Shown here: in pieces, positions 34,594 to 43,084 of the stretch
Layout of the letters: each line of letters begins with the position of its first letter
Numbering within the stretch: position 1 is the first letter of the stretch
Origin: Bacillus sp. 103mf
Lineage (GTDB): Bacteria > Bacillota > Bacilli > Bacillales > Bacillaceae_G
Direction: 5' to 3'
DNA length: 64,000 nt
NCBI RefSeq assembly: GCF_900116295.1
Contig: NZ_FPAF01000002.1
Location: 412,592 to 476,591 of the forward strand
Translations under genes and position numbers: made by a program
The notes under the pieces: model-generated
Told to the model about the DNA's origin: nothing
What the model saw: only the letters and a program-made list of their open reading frames with translations
The model's database searches: none

Positions 34594-34690
34594 TTTATCC
34601 CGCATTAACGGGCCACCTCAAGATTCAGAGAGAAACAAAGAAGATAGGTGGGGGATGAAGAAAACCCCCACTGACGGAAGTTTCACTTTA
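34594..34690 (-). repeat. Structured leader-like repeat, copy 2 (upstream of rap)
   Basis: On the minus strand it opens with ATAAAGTGAAACTTCC, holds GTCAGTGGGGG and the pair CCCCCACCT...AGGTGG, and ends CGGGATAAA. It is shorter than the copies at 15735 and 55915 (the middle is missing). The nearest gene it reads into is rap, 350 bp away. Confidence 0.6.
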
Positions 34691-34733
34691 TTATCGTTTT
34701 AAATTTCTTTATTTTAGTAATTTTTCTATATAC

Positions 34734-34985
34734 TTAACGTGTTGCAAACCAGTATACTACAATGTAAACTAAGATAAATGATCCTCCAAATATCAACAAA
34801 CGAAATAATATGGGGATAAAAGATAATGATGTGAAGTATAGTAAATATAGAATTATAAAAGGAATAAAAAATAAAAATAATATATATGTTTTATGTTTAA
34901 CTATTGTTAGTATGAAACCTCCACTACAAATAACTCCTATTATAATCCCATATATCCAAATTATTGTTTCATCGCTATCTATCAT
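34734..34985 (-). CDS. Small membrane protein of unknown function
   Basis: 83 residues from ATG 34985, which follows AAAAGGTGATGAA. The same frame is open back to 35189 but has no ribosome site there. Two or three hydrophobic segments fill most of the protein (WIYGIIIGVICSGGFIL, then a long aromatic-rich stretch). I do not recognise the family. It lies at the end of a minus-strand cluster that includes another membrane ORF and remnants of an ABC transporter, so it may be a leftover of an export or immunity locus. Confidence 0.55.
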   Translation of the reverse strand: MIDSDETIIWIYGIIIGVICSGGFILTIVKHKTYILFLFFIPFIILYLLYFTSLSFIPILFRLLIFGGSFILVYIVVYWFATR

Positions 34986-35224
34986 TTCATCACCTTTTCC
35001 TATAAGAATTCCACCCTTTCTAATACTATCCTTTTTCCTGTTCTGCCATAAATAAGTTCCACCTTCAAAGTTAGATGTTGTGTCTAACTTTTGCGAAACA
35101 ATACAATTATTGATATTTTTAAACAATACTTTGATACTAACAGATTCAGATCCTTTTATAATGTCTACACAAGATTTTTTCACTTTCATATAGTTGTACT
35201 ATTGTAGCTTAAATAGACAAACCA

Positions 35225-35590
35225 TTAAGCTATAAAAGCAAACATAATATAAAAGTAAGAGCCAATACCATAGGCGATAAAAGCAACTATTGTAATGAAC
35301 CAACTTTCCTTATACTTTTGGACATACTTTGAAAGTACCCAAAGAAAAAGTAATATGATTGATTGAATCACTACGGCTTGTAATGTACCCAGTAGTGTAG
35401 CCGTCGTAGAATAGACTATCCATGTACTCAACAATAAACGTATAAGAATAGAGGTAACTGCAATGATTGTCTTCTCATAAGCTGATTTTATGGCAACTAA
35501 ATAATAATCTTGCGAGATGACAATAAACGTTAGTAACATATTTAAAATCAAAATTGCAACAAATTCTATCCCCTCTGCCATTGCCTTCAT
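35225..35590 (-). CDS. Membrane protein of unknown function, next to ABC transporter remnants
   Basis: About 121 residues (start ATG 35590 or 35581; neither has a strong ribosome site). There are four hydrophobic segments and few charged residues between them, so it is a polytopic membrane protein. The start lies ten bases after the stop of a permease remnant (35600), as if it had been translated together with that gene. Not recognised as a family. It may have been an accessory or immunity subunit of the lost transporter. Confidence 0.55.
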   Translation of the reverse strand: MKAMAEGIEFVAILILNMLLTFIVISQDYYLVAIKSAYEKTIIAVTSILIRLLLSTWIVYSTTATLLGTLQAVVIQSIILLFLWVLSKYVQKYKESWFITIVAFIAYGIGSYFYIMFAFIA

Positions 35591-35599
35591 TCCATTCTA

Positions 35600-35740
35600 T
35601 TATCTAACTTTTCTATATTCATAGATTGATAAAAATAATCCTACTATAAAGATAAAACATAGACTAAATGTTCCGAGCGGATAGCTAATAAATGTTTTTC
35701 CCATGCCTTGGTGAGGACTAAATATAAGTGGTACAATCCA
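35600..35740 (-). pseudogene. C-terminal remnant of an ABC-2 permease
   Basis: A frame without a start encodes IIYPWIVPLIFSPHQGMG, then about 26 hydrophobic residues, ending IYEYRKVR and stop. This is a typical last membrane segment and tail of an ABC-2 permease. It joins, out of frame and without a gap, the truncated ATPase at 35718-35819. The junction is at about 35735-35745. Confidence 0.65.
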
Positions 35741-35819
35741 AGGATATATGATCAACTACTGTTCTTGAATCATACATTTTTGTAAGATGGGATGTTTCTA
35801 ATACATATTCCACAGGCAT
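35718..35819 (-). pseudogene. N-terminal remnant of an ABC transporter ATPase
   Basis: AAAAGGAG then ATG (35819) or GTG (35813) opens VEYVLETSHLTKMYDSRTV followed by VDHISLD. This is a clear first strand region of an ABC ATPase (compare ILETKNLCKTFQKQRVVQDIS in the ATPase at 55084-55788). The frame then leaves the family, before Walker A, and stops at 35718. About 200 ATPase residues and most of the permease have been deleted. Confidence 0.7.
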
Positions 35820-35876
35820 ACTCCTTTTATTTGGAATTTTATACCACATTTTTACCGAATTTACACATAAAAAAAC

Positions 35877-35900
35877 CACCCTTACATGAGGGTGATTTTT
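35877..35900 (-). terminator. Terminator overlapping the end of ydbT
   Basis: CACCCT/AGGGTG stem extended by A/T pairs (AAAAACCACCCT with AGGGTGATTTTTT); minus-strand tail TTTTTTTATG. It includes the ydbT stop codon. Confidence 0.75.
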
Positions 35901-37324
35901 TCATTACTCTTCTTATACCAATCCTGCATCTTCTCCGCATCTTCCATCCGTACATGTTCTAACGTATGACCAGCCGAGGCATTATGGAAATGATATGTGC
36001 AAAGTGCATCTTTTTTCTGGAAGTATGATTGACTTTTCTTTAAAGATTGAATATGTCTTCTTTTAGCAAAAACAGTATATTTAGCAATTCTGCGATATGA
36101 TATTGTTAACTGGTCGTCATCAATACGATATCCGCCTGCTTTGTACTGCGCATAGCCAAGCCATATAGACACTAAGAAAAGTGGTAATAGCAATGCGAAT
36201 AGAAAGTGTTTGTGAAAGTAAATACTTGCACCGATAATTGGTACTGCTACAATACAAGCGAACACAAAATTATCTAACATGTGACGTCTCATTGCCGTTT
36301 TCGGCAACCTTGTCATCTCACTTTTTATATCATATGGCAATTGTAAATATTGCAGCATCTCTAGCACTTTTTTCTTTTTCATAAGCGGATGTATCGTTAC
36401 GTCTGTTTGTCCTTCTTCAAATTTTTGAATGGCTTCTACATGAACAGAGCAATATCCAAAAGGCTTGCGAAGAATACCTTCTTTTATTTTAATACCGTGA
36501 ATACGATGCGTTTTCAAGACAAGCTCTTTTCTTTCTAGCAAACCTTGCGAAATGCGAATTTCATTTCCTTTACGTGAAATGGTAAAATTCGCATGTTGCA
36601 ACGCATATTGAATCGTTGAAACAATCCACGATAATAGAAATAAAGCGACGAGCATATATACCCAGCCAGCTATGTCACTTTCTGATACATATGTTTCGAC
36701 ATAATGCTCAATTTTCTTCACAATATCATTCGGCATAATTTCCCGAATTTTATCTGCTAAAATGAAAAGAATTGAAAATAAAAGGCCAAATTTCCCGGAC
36801 GTAATACTTGCTAGCAAAATTTCTTTCCACGTTAATGTATATGCGACTGTGTTATGTTCTTTCTTTTCAATCGTAGTAACCTCTAATTCAGGCGCATCCT
36901 TCACATCGCTATTTGTATTTAACATGGCAATTAAGCTTGCTGCTTCTTCTTGAGTAATCCCTACTAACTGTACTTCTGCTTCGTCAGCTCCGCCAGCTGT
37001 TTCAATTTTTAGCTTTGTGAGACCTAATATTTGATATAAAATATTTGAGCTCGTATTAATGGTTTGCACGCGATCTTTATTTAAGTAGCTTTCTTTCTTT
37101 GTAAACATCCCTTGTTTAATATGTAATATATTATTTTCAACCCAATATGTTTTGTAATACCAAGAAATAAAGGTAGAAATAACTGCTAAAGCAAAAAATC
37201 CAATCGGAACTAAATACCAAAACGGGAACTTGCCCTTAGCACTAATCAAAAATATTGCAATCGGTGCAAGGTCTCTCAATTTAATTTCAAACAAGATCGT
37301 AATCGGATGCTGCCGCTTATACAT
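35882..37324 (-). CDS. ydbT: PH-domain membrane protein YdbT
   Basis: About 480 residues. ATG 37324 is favoured because AAAGGTGAG lies 8 bases upstream; alternatives are at 37330 and 37333 in the same frame. Three bacterial PH (bPH2) domains alternate with membrane segments: about 60-140 (WVENNILHIKQGMFTKKES), about 260-330 and about 395-470. Its start overlaps the stop of ydbS, so the two are translationally coupled, as in B. subtilis. Function is unsettled; a role in membrane stress and resistance to other bacteria's antimicrobials has been suggested for ydbST. Confidence 0.88.
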   Translation of the reverse strand: MYKRQHPITILFEIKLRDLAPIAIFLISAKGKFPFWYLVPIGFFALAVISTFISWYYKTYWVENNILHIKQGMFTKKESYLNKDRVQTINTSSNILYQILGLTKLKIETAGGADEAEVQLVGITQEEAASLIAMLNTNSDVKDAPELEVTTIEKKEHNTVAYTLTWKEILLASITSGKFGLLFSILFILADKIREIMPNDIVKKIEHYVETYVSESDIAGWVYMLVALFLLSWIVSTIQYALQHANFTISRKGNEIRISQGLLERKELVLKTHRIHGIKIKEGILRKPFGYCSVHVEAIQKFEEGQTDVTIHPLMKKKKVLEMLQYLQLPYDIKSEMTRLPKTAMRRHMLDNFVFACIVAVPIIGASIYFHKHFLFALLLPLFLVSIWLGYAQYKAGGYRIDDDQLTISYRRIAKYTVFAKRRHIQSLKKSQSYFQKKDALCTYHFHNASAGHTLEHVRMEDAEKMQDWYKKSNEKITLM

Positions 37325-37793
37325 CCTCATCACTCACCTTTGCCAGTTCTGCAATTTGGCGCTTTAGCCTCTCAGCTTCGCGCATCGTCAATCCAGGAAG
37401 ACTATGTGCTGTTGCGGCTGTGGAAATTTTCAATTCAGCTAAATCAAACTTACGCATAATAGGCCCTTGTTCAATTGTAATATGCTGAATACGAATCATC
37501 GGGACAAGTACTCGCTCTACAGTAAACATTCCTTTTTGAATTTCCATTTCCTCTTCGTTTAATTCGTAACTATAATAGCGCTGACGTAAACTTGGAAATA
37601 CAAGATAACCGAGCGGTGCATACGCAAGAAGCCCTATCACAAGTGCACCAAATATCCAGCCTGTCCAATCGAATTTCATCATAAATATAAAATAAGCTAT
37701 TGTAATAATAAGACCGATTCCAGATGTAATGAGCGAGCTAATTTGCCATACTCTTACCATCTTTGGATTAATTTCATTCTGTAATGGTTGCAT
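37317..37793 (-). CDS. ydbS: PH-domain membrane protein YdbS
   Basis: 158 residues: two membrane segments (about 15-65) and one bPH2 domain (YSYELNEEEMEIQKGMF, then VLVPMIRIQHITIEQGP). Start ATG 37793 follows GAGGTGAAAGA. It overlaps ydbT by a few bases and forms a two-gene operon. B. subtilis keeps the same pair. It probably forms a complex with YdbT in the membrane. Confidence 0.88.
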   Translation of the reverse strand: MQPLQNEINPKMVRVWQISSLITSGIGLIITIAYFIFMMKFDWTGWIFGALVIGLLAYAPLGYLVFPSLRQRYYSYELNEEEMEIQKGMFTVERVLVPMIRIQHITIEQGPIMRKFDLAELKISTAATAHSLPGLTMREAERLKRQIAELAKVSDEDV

Positions 37794-37815
37794 TCTTTCA
37801 CCTCTACTTCATAAT

Positions 37816-37935
37816 CTATATAAACCCAAATTAAAAAGTCGATATCTCCCTCTTTTTAGGTGGACGAGAGCATGTCATGTTTTGTTTTGCATACCAACAA
37901 CTAATATATTGAAAAATCAAAATGGATTTATCTAG
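37816..37935 (+). repeat. bcr1-like repeat, copy c, internally deleted
   Basis: Both ends are present (CTATATAAACCCAAATTAAA on the left, AAAATCAAAATGGATTTA on the right), with GGACGAGAGCATG and TCATGTTTTGTTTTGCAT in between. The middle 80-90 bases, including the CGGTCAGGGCC part, are missing. It lies between divergent ydbS and the sensor kinase. Confidence 0.7.
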
Positions 37936-38143
37936 TACATTTCTTTCTATGACTCTATCATGTTATTTAACATGCTGTATCCATCATATAAAAAACACAA
38001 TTGGAAAACAAGTTATTTTAAGGTAATGTTTCCCTTTTAATAAGGTCTTAAATTCTAAGAGTAAATTTATATCATTTACTTTATAACAATATATTAAGTT
38101 GCAACAAGAAACGGGCTGTCCCTCTATTTCTATAATAATTCTT

Positions 38144-38170
38144 GTAGGATTTCCTCCTTTTTTGTCGAAT
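38144..38170 (+). promoter_or_regulatory. Sigma-H type promoter with overlapping 0A-box-like site
   Basis: GTAGGATTT, 11 bp, GTCGAAT matches the sigma-H consensus RnAGGAwWW-N11/12-RnnGAAT at every position. The start site would be at about 38177, 20 bases before the kinase ATG. TGTCGAA (38163-38169), the core of a Spo0A box, overlaps the -10 element. Confidence 0.75.
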
Positions 38171-38196
38171 TTGTTTGATATAAGGAGGAGCACTAT

Positions 38197-40605
38197 ATGT
38201 TTATCAAAGACTTTTTTATTAACCTTTTTATTTTTGCTTTCCTAGTTAGTTCAACTATATTCATCCAAGTGTTTGTAATTAAATCCAACCAGTTCATTGA
38301 AAAAGTATATGGGGCAATCATTGCTGTTATTTTGATGGTCTTCTCTTTTAAATACATGGGGTTTTACTATGATCTTCGAGCTGTTCCTCTCATTTTGTCA
38401 TTTGTTTACTTTGGTCGTACTGCCGGTTGGATTACGTTACTTAGTATTTTTATAATGCGCATTATTTATATGGATGGATATTGTGGAGCATATGTCGTTG
38501 CCTTATTAGGAGTAGGTATTATATTTACTATTTTTAAAACATATTTCAAAAACTTGCATCCGTTTAAAGCTAGCTTTCTTTATCTGATTTGTTATGTAGC
38601 TATGATTCGATTGGTAGGTGAACTCTTCATTCCGACTGTAATATCTAACATTCTTTACATGCAAAGCTTATTCTTTACAAGTGTAGGTTTATTAAGCGGA
38701 CTTTTTCTGATGGAAGCTTATCAAAAATTATATTCCTTAACACAAGATTTATTTAAAATAAATCAAAAATTAGAAAGATCGAAGCAAGAGCTAAAAGATA
38801 CTGTTCATGAACTGCAAGGAGGGATTTTTAAATTTATTAAAGTAGATACGCACTTTATACATACGATGTGTGATGGACAATTTTATTATCAAAATGGATT
38901 TTATTCTGAACAAGTGGTAGGAAAAAGTTTACGTATGATAGATCCTTCCATTGTCCCTTCCCATCTCGTTCCTCAATTACTGAAGTATTATGTACAGGCG
39001 TGGGAAGGGAATGAAGTTATCTTTGAAATTCCTTGGCCAGATGATGAAACCATTGCGCTAATCGCTCTTAGGCCCTTTAAGCGAAATGGAAAAGTGATTG
39101 AAGTTGTTGGTTCTGCAATTGATATTACAAAGAGAAAAAAAGTGGAAGATGAATTAAAAACGACTAAAGAATTACTAGAGTCATTTGTAGATAACAACAT
39201 AGATGCGATTGTTATCACTGATCGAGAAGGACATATTTTACAAGCGAATAAAGCTTATGAAACGATATTTGGTTGGTCCATACAAGAAGCGATCGGTAAA
39301 AAACTTCCTTGTGTACCCGATTTCTTAATGGATGAATCGATAAAAATTGTTCGAAATATCCTGTCTGGAAAATCTGCAATTACTCGATTAGAGACCATTA
39401 GACAACGAAAAAATGGGGATTTAATTGATGTAAGTATGACGATTTCACCGATTCTAGATGTAAGAGGGAAGATAATGGCCCTCTCTGCAATATGTAGGGA
39501 CATTTCTGAAAGAAAACAAGCAGAAAAAGAACGACATCAATTATATCAACAATTGCAAGAAAGTGAATTGAAATATCGTGCACTGTTTGAACAGGCAGCG
39601 GATGCGGTATACGTAGTAGAATTGGATAGAAATCGAATTCCTACTCGATTCATTGAAGTAAACACGATTGGGTGTGAAAGGTTTAATTTAAGTAGAGATG
39701 AAATGCTTAATATGCCATTTTTTGATCTTGCTTCTAAGGATTCTCCCCTTTTAAAAAGATTAATAGAAAAAATTAAAAAAGGAGAAGATTCTTTTACTTT
39801 GCAAGATGAATATGTTTTTCCTACAGGAAAGAAAATAACGACAGAAATTAGTATTCGCGTATTCAAGTTGAATGGAAAAGAAGTTTTCTTAAGTATTTCT
39901 CGAGATATTACCGAACGGATCAAGACGGAAGAATTATTAAGAAAATCAGAAAAGCTTGCGGTTGTAGGTCAATTAGCTGCAGCAATCGCTCATGAAATTA
40001 AAAACCCTTTAACTGCCATGAAAGGATTTATGCAATTATTAAAAACGGTGGAAAATGAAAGTAATCATCACTATATAAATATCGTATCATCAGAAATTGA
40101 TCGAATTGAAAGCATTACGAATGAATTTATGGCAATCGCCAAACCACAGGCAGTAAAAATTCAGCCTAATGATATAAGCATGTTAATGAATCAAGTTGTC
40201 ATGCTGCTAGAGCCCCAAGCACTCATGAATAATATACAAATGAAGACAGAAGTTATGTCTAATATTTCAATGATAGATTGTGAAGGAAATCAATTAAAAC
40301 AAGTATTCATTAATATCTTAAAAAATGCCATTGAATCGATGCCAACGGGAGGAGAAATTTCAATTCAAATTGATAGAGCTGATGATAATCAAATCAATAT
40401 TCGATTTATGGATCAAGGATGCGGGATCCCTCAAGAACGTATACCATACCTTGGAGAACCTTTTTATAGCATTAAAGAAGAAGGTATTGGCTTAGGATTA
40501 ATGATTTGTTACAAAATTATTGAAATGCATCAAGGCAAGATATGGATTGAAAGTGAAGTGAATAAAGGAACAACGATCGATGTTACTCTCCCTATTTGCA
40601 AATGA
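38197..40605 (+). CDS. Sporulation-type sensor histidine kinase with three PAS domains
   Basis: 802 residues. The N-terminal five or six membrane segments (about 1-190) resemble the 5TM-5TMR_LYT sensor. A first PAS-like region follows (about 215-310), then two clear PAS/PAC units (about 325-440, SFVDNNIDAIVITDREGH, and about 455-575). HisKA comes next with the phospho-His in AIAHEIKNPLTAMKGFM (about residue 598), then HATPase with NILKNAIESMP and GCGIPQERIP. ATP-binding and His boxes are intact. It is an orphan kinase with no adjacent response regulator, like the KinA-KinE enzymes that feed Spo0F. The sigma-H promoter supports a role at sporulation onset. Confidence 0.9.
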   Translation: MFIKDFFINLFIFAFLVSSTIFIQVFVIKSNQFIEKVYGAIIAVILMVFSFKYMGFYYDLRAVPLILSFVYFGRTAGWITLLSIFIMRIIYMDGYCGAYVVALLGVGIIFTIFKTYFKNLHPFKASFLYLICYVAMIRLVGELFIPTVISNILYMQSLFFTSVGLLSGLFLMEAYQKLYSLTQDLFKINQKLERSKQELKDTVHELQGGIFKFIKVDTHFIHTMCDGQFYYQNGFYSEQVVGKSLRMIDPSIVPSHLVPQLLKYYVQAWEGNEVIFEIPWPDDETIALIALRPFKRNGKVIEVVGSAIDITKRKKVEDELKTTKELLESFVDNNIDAIVITDREGHILQANKAYETIFGWSIQEAIGKKLPCVPDFLMDESIKIVRNILSGKSAITRLETIRQRKNGDLIDVSMTISPILDVRGKIMALSAICRDISERKQAEKERHQLYQQLQESELKYRALFEQAADAVYVVELDRNRIPTRFIEVNTIGCERFNLSRDEMLNMPFFDLASKDSPLLKRLIEKIKKGEDSFTLQDEYVFPTGKKITTEISIRVFKLNGKEVFLSISRDITERIKTEELLRKSEKLAVVGQLAAAIAHEIKNPLTAMKGFMQLLKTVENESNHHYINIVSSEIDRIESITNEFMAIAKPQAVKIQPNDISMLMNQVVMLLEPQALMNNIQMKTEVMSNISMIDCEGNQLKQVFINILKNAIESMPTGGEISIQIDRADDNQINIRFMDQGCGIPQERIPYLGEPFYSIKEEGIGLGLMICYKIIEMHQGKIWIESEVNKGTTIDVTLPICK

Positions 40606-40632
40606 TAAAACAAAAGTTGTTACATGTTAAAA

Positions 40633-40807
40633 TATATGTATATAAGTTAAAAAAACGACATAAAACCCCTTTCTTTTTTATGGGAGGGCGAGAGCATCTG
40701 GCCGTGCATAGGAGCGGTCAGGGCCCTTTTCTGCCACATGCAAGGTTTAAAACAAAAAGAGAAAGCAAGTAGTGGTCATGTTGTATTCTGCATAGCAGTG
40801 ACTTATA
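40633..40807 (+). repeat. bcr1-like repeat, copy d, right end replaced
   Basis: The left end and core are intact (GAGAGCATCTGGCCGTGCAT; GAGCGGTCAGGGCCC). After GCAGTGACTTATAA the usual TGTCGAAAAATT end is missing and the sequence switches to AGAAAAGCGGAAGCGGC. The same switch occurs in copy f. Confidence 0.75.
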
Positions 40808-40990
40808 AAGAAAAGCGGAAGCGGCTCGCTCAGAACAAGAGGGGGATGGAGCTTCTGACATAGAGGCGCTTTTTGCCTCGGCGGAAGACGCGAAGCCACC
40901 GACTGTTCTAGCTGCTGGAGCTGGATTATAAAGAAAAGCAGAGCCGACTCAAAAGAGATGTAGCTGTCATTTGAATCGGCTCCTTCTTAT
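40807..40990. repeat. Second repeat family joined to bcr1 copy d
   Basis: ATAAAGAAAAGCGGAAGCGGC, continuing through a GC-rich hairpin-forming segment (GAGGCGCTTTTTGCCTC; CAGAACA...TGTTCT), ends at CTGGATTATAAAGAAAAGC. A further hairpin GAGCCGACTCAAA...TTTGAATCGGCTC follows (40937-40982). Related fragments occur at 18232 and 61209. It fills the gap between the kinase and ecsC; no gene is seen here. Confidence 0.65.
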
Positions 40991-41080
40991 ATGTTCACTT
41001 ATATATCAGCGCTTTTTAAAATATATCGGCGCTTCGACACAATTTAAAGATTACTCGGCGATATTCGACACTACAAGTAC

Positions 41081-41112
41081 ACGAAAAGGACCTGACATTA
41101 GTCCTTTTTCGT
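41081..41112 (-). terminator. Terminator of ecs operon
   Basis: ACGAAAAGGAC (41081-41091) pairs with GTCCTTTTTCGT (41101-41112), 19 bp after the ecsC stop codon. Confidence 0.65.
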
Positions 41113-41130
41113 GTCAGATCCTTTATATAA

Positions 41131-41847
41131 TTACATCATACCTTCTCGCTGCAAAAACCGCAGCCGGTAACAATTCATCGTCACTTCTCCAAGCCGCTGC
41201 AGGAGTTGATAGTTCGCATACGCTCCCACCGGCGCACCAATGACAGGTACGAGCTGCAGCATTTTGGCTAGGTCAATATAATCGCGGTATTCTTGCTGAA
41301 ATTTCTCCCAGTCTATATGATTTTCCTTATTCGTATCCCAGGTCTCAATGGCCTTCCATACTTCCTTCCGATGATTATCGCTTGAGAAAGCTAACTGAAA
41401 TACGTGAAGAATGAATAATCGTTCTTCTTCTTTACTCGTGTCATAGCCGTACAATGTTGCCGCATCAAACAAAAATTTAATTTTAATGCTGAGCAGCAGC
41501 GGGAAGTCAGCAAGCCCGAGTAAAAATCCTCCTGCTCCTGTCCCGGCTCCTTCTGCGGCTGCAATCTTTTTATACTCCTCTATCTTCTTTAGCACTTCTT
41601 CATCTCTTTTTTGCAGTGACCAATCTGTTTCTTTTAGCCTCGGTTTGATAAAATTCGAGCCAATACTAATGCCTTGTACCATCTTTTTAATGGTTTCTGT
41701 AAGTATATTTTGCACTTTTTCTGGAATGAGCTGCTGCATTTTCGTTTGAACTGCTTTAGAGAAACGTGTCATTGCAGAAGAGTTTTTTATCATTTTTCTT
41801 TTCCACTGTTGTAATTCTAAGATGACCTTTTGTTCATATTCAGTCAT
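41131..41847 (-). CDS. ecsC: EcsC family protein
   Basis: 238 residues. The family signature is seen in the centre: a Gly/Ala-rich segment (AAAEGAGTGAGGFLLGLADFP, about residues 96-116) followed by LLLSIKIKFLFDAATLYG, and a second Gly-rich segment VPVIGAPVGAYANYQLL. It is the last gene of ecsA-ecsB-ecsC. In B. subtilis EcsC is dispensable for the secretion phenotype and its role is unknown. Start ATG 41847 after GGGAAAGGGAGAAAAGA. Confidence 0.92.
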   Translation of the reverse strand: MTEYEQKVILELQQWKRKMIKNSSAMTRFSKAVQTKMQQLIPEKVQNILTETIKKMVQGISIGSNFIKPRLKETDWSLQKRDEEVLKKIEEYKKIAAAEGAGTGAGGFLLGLADFPLLLSIKIKFLFDAATLYGYDTSKEEERLFILHVFQLAFSSDNHRKEVWKAIETWDTNKENHIDWEKFQQEYRDYIDLAKMLQLVPVIGAPVGAYANYQLLQRLGEVTMNCYRLRFLQREGMM

Positions 41848-41863
41848 TCTTTTCTCCCTTTCC

Positions 41864-43084
41864 CTATATGATGCGGGATAATTTTTTTAAACGCTTCACC
41901 CCGTATTGATAGACAAACAAGACACTAAATAACATATTTTCAAGAAAAACAAGTCCTGTCATCATGATATCCTTCGTTGCAAACGCAAATAGTACAGTGA
42001 AAATGACACCACCTACACAAAGCAACGTACATAATAACGTCAGAAAATCTTTCATTTTCGCTTCTTCTCGGACAGGGTATAGCTCAAGCCATAATTTCAA
42101 ACGATGATGCTTCCATAAACTTAACAGCTGATAGCCGATTAAATATAAAAACACGACACCGACAAAAAGACGAACATAGAGAAACGGCGCAAAGTATAGA
42201 ATCAAGCCGCCAATTGCCAGTAAGCGGACATACAATCCAAAATAATTTCCTGAGCGTAAAAACGTGCGCAAGAATAAGAATAAATATGGCCGTTTGTCTG
42301 AGACAATCTGAAGAATAAAATCAAGCCATTTGCGGCGAGCTACCCGTTCTTTTAATGCCGGTACATCCACAAACATATTAGCAATGCGGTACAGCAGCAT
42401 CATTTTCTTTCCTTCTTCAGCAATTAAATATTCCCAGTTCAGCGGCTTTCCTTTTACTTTCTGGTGCAAGTATACAAGATAAATCACCATCGCCATGACG
42501 ATTGCTCCCATATACATAACAGAAGCGCGCTCGACGAGGAAATAAACGAAGAAAAAGTTAAGTACAAAACGAACAAACCAGTCCGTAAGATGAATACGAT
42601 TATCCGTCATATACGACTTTTCCCACGTCACAAATAAATTCCAGCCTTTACTTAACACGATCGCAAGTACAATTACGATGTATGTTTCCCCAGATTGTTT
42701 CGTCTGCTGGAAATAGAGCGGAGCAAGCGCCGCACTTACCATCGCCACAATATACAGCTGGATCATAAACGTAAATTGAAATGCTTTTACGAAATATGCT
42801 TTTAATTTTTCTTCTACTGAAAGTAAATACACAAGATCCGCTTCTTTTAATAACGTTTGAATCGATCCTGTCGTTAACACAAGTCCTATCAGAATCGCCA
42901 TCACAAATGAGATCGGAAATGCAGGCGTTAATGTTTGCAGCCATTGCTGATAATAATACGCACCCGCTCCGATAATAAACACAAAAATAAATTTCAAATG
43001 ATCATTAAACACATATTTACCGTATGTACGAATTTCCTTTAAAAAATGTCGAAACCGTTCTTTCCATAACTCTTTACTATTCAT
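41864..43084 (-). CDS. ecsB: ABC transporter permease EcsB
   Basis: About 406 residues with about ten membrane segments. ATG 43084 (MNSKELWKERF) is preferred: GGAAGATGCTG precedes it; an in-frame ATG also exists at 43090. It overlaps the ecsA end. EcsAB is the exporter needed for normal regulated intramembrane proteolysis (RasP), protein secretion, competence and sporulation in B. subtilis, and it has been linked to peptide export. It works with EcsA. Confidence 0.93.
   Translation of the reverse strand: MNSKELWKERFRHFLKEIRTYGKYVFNDHLKFIFVFIIGAGAYYYQQWLQTLTPAFPISFVMAILIGLVLTTGSIQTLLKEADLVYLLSVEEKLKAYFVKAFQFTFMIQLYIVAMVSAALAPLYFQQTKQSGETYIVIVLAIVLSKGWNLFVTWEKSYMTDNRIHLTDWFVRFVLNFFFVYFLVERASVMYMGAIVMAMVIYLVYLHQKVKGKPLNWEYLIAEEGKKMMLLYRIANMFVDVPALKERVARRKWLDFILQIVSDKRPYLFLFLRTFLRSGNYFGLYVRLLAIGGLILYFAPFLYVRLFVGVVFLYLIGYQLLSLWKHHRLKLWLELYPVREEAKMKDFLTLLCTLLCVGGVIFTVLFAFATKDIMMTGLVFLENMLFSVLFVYQYGVKRLKKLSRII

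Noticed and set aside
34986-35189. N-terminal extension of the small membrane protein at 34734
   Set aside because: There is no ribosome site at 35189, the extension is hydrophilic with no recognisable domain, and a good site precedes ATG 34985.
40971-41243. 90-codon open frame spanning the ecs terminator
   Set aside because: It overlaps the terminator and the 3' end of ecsC on the other strand.
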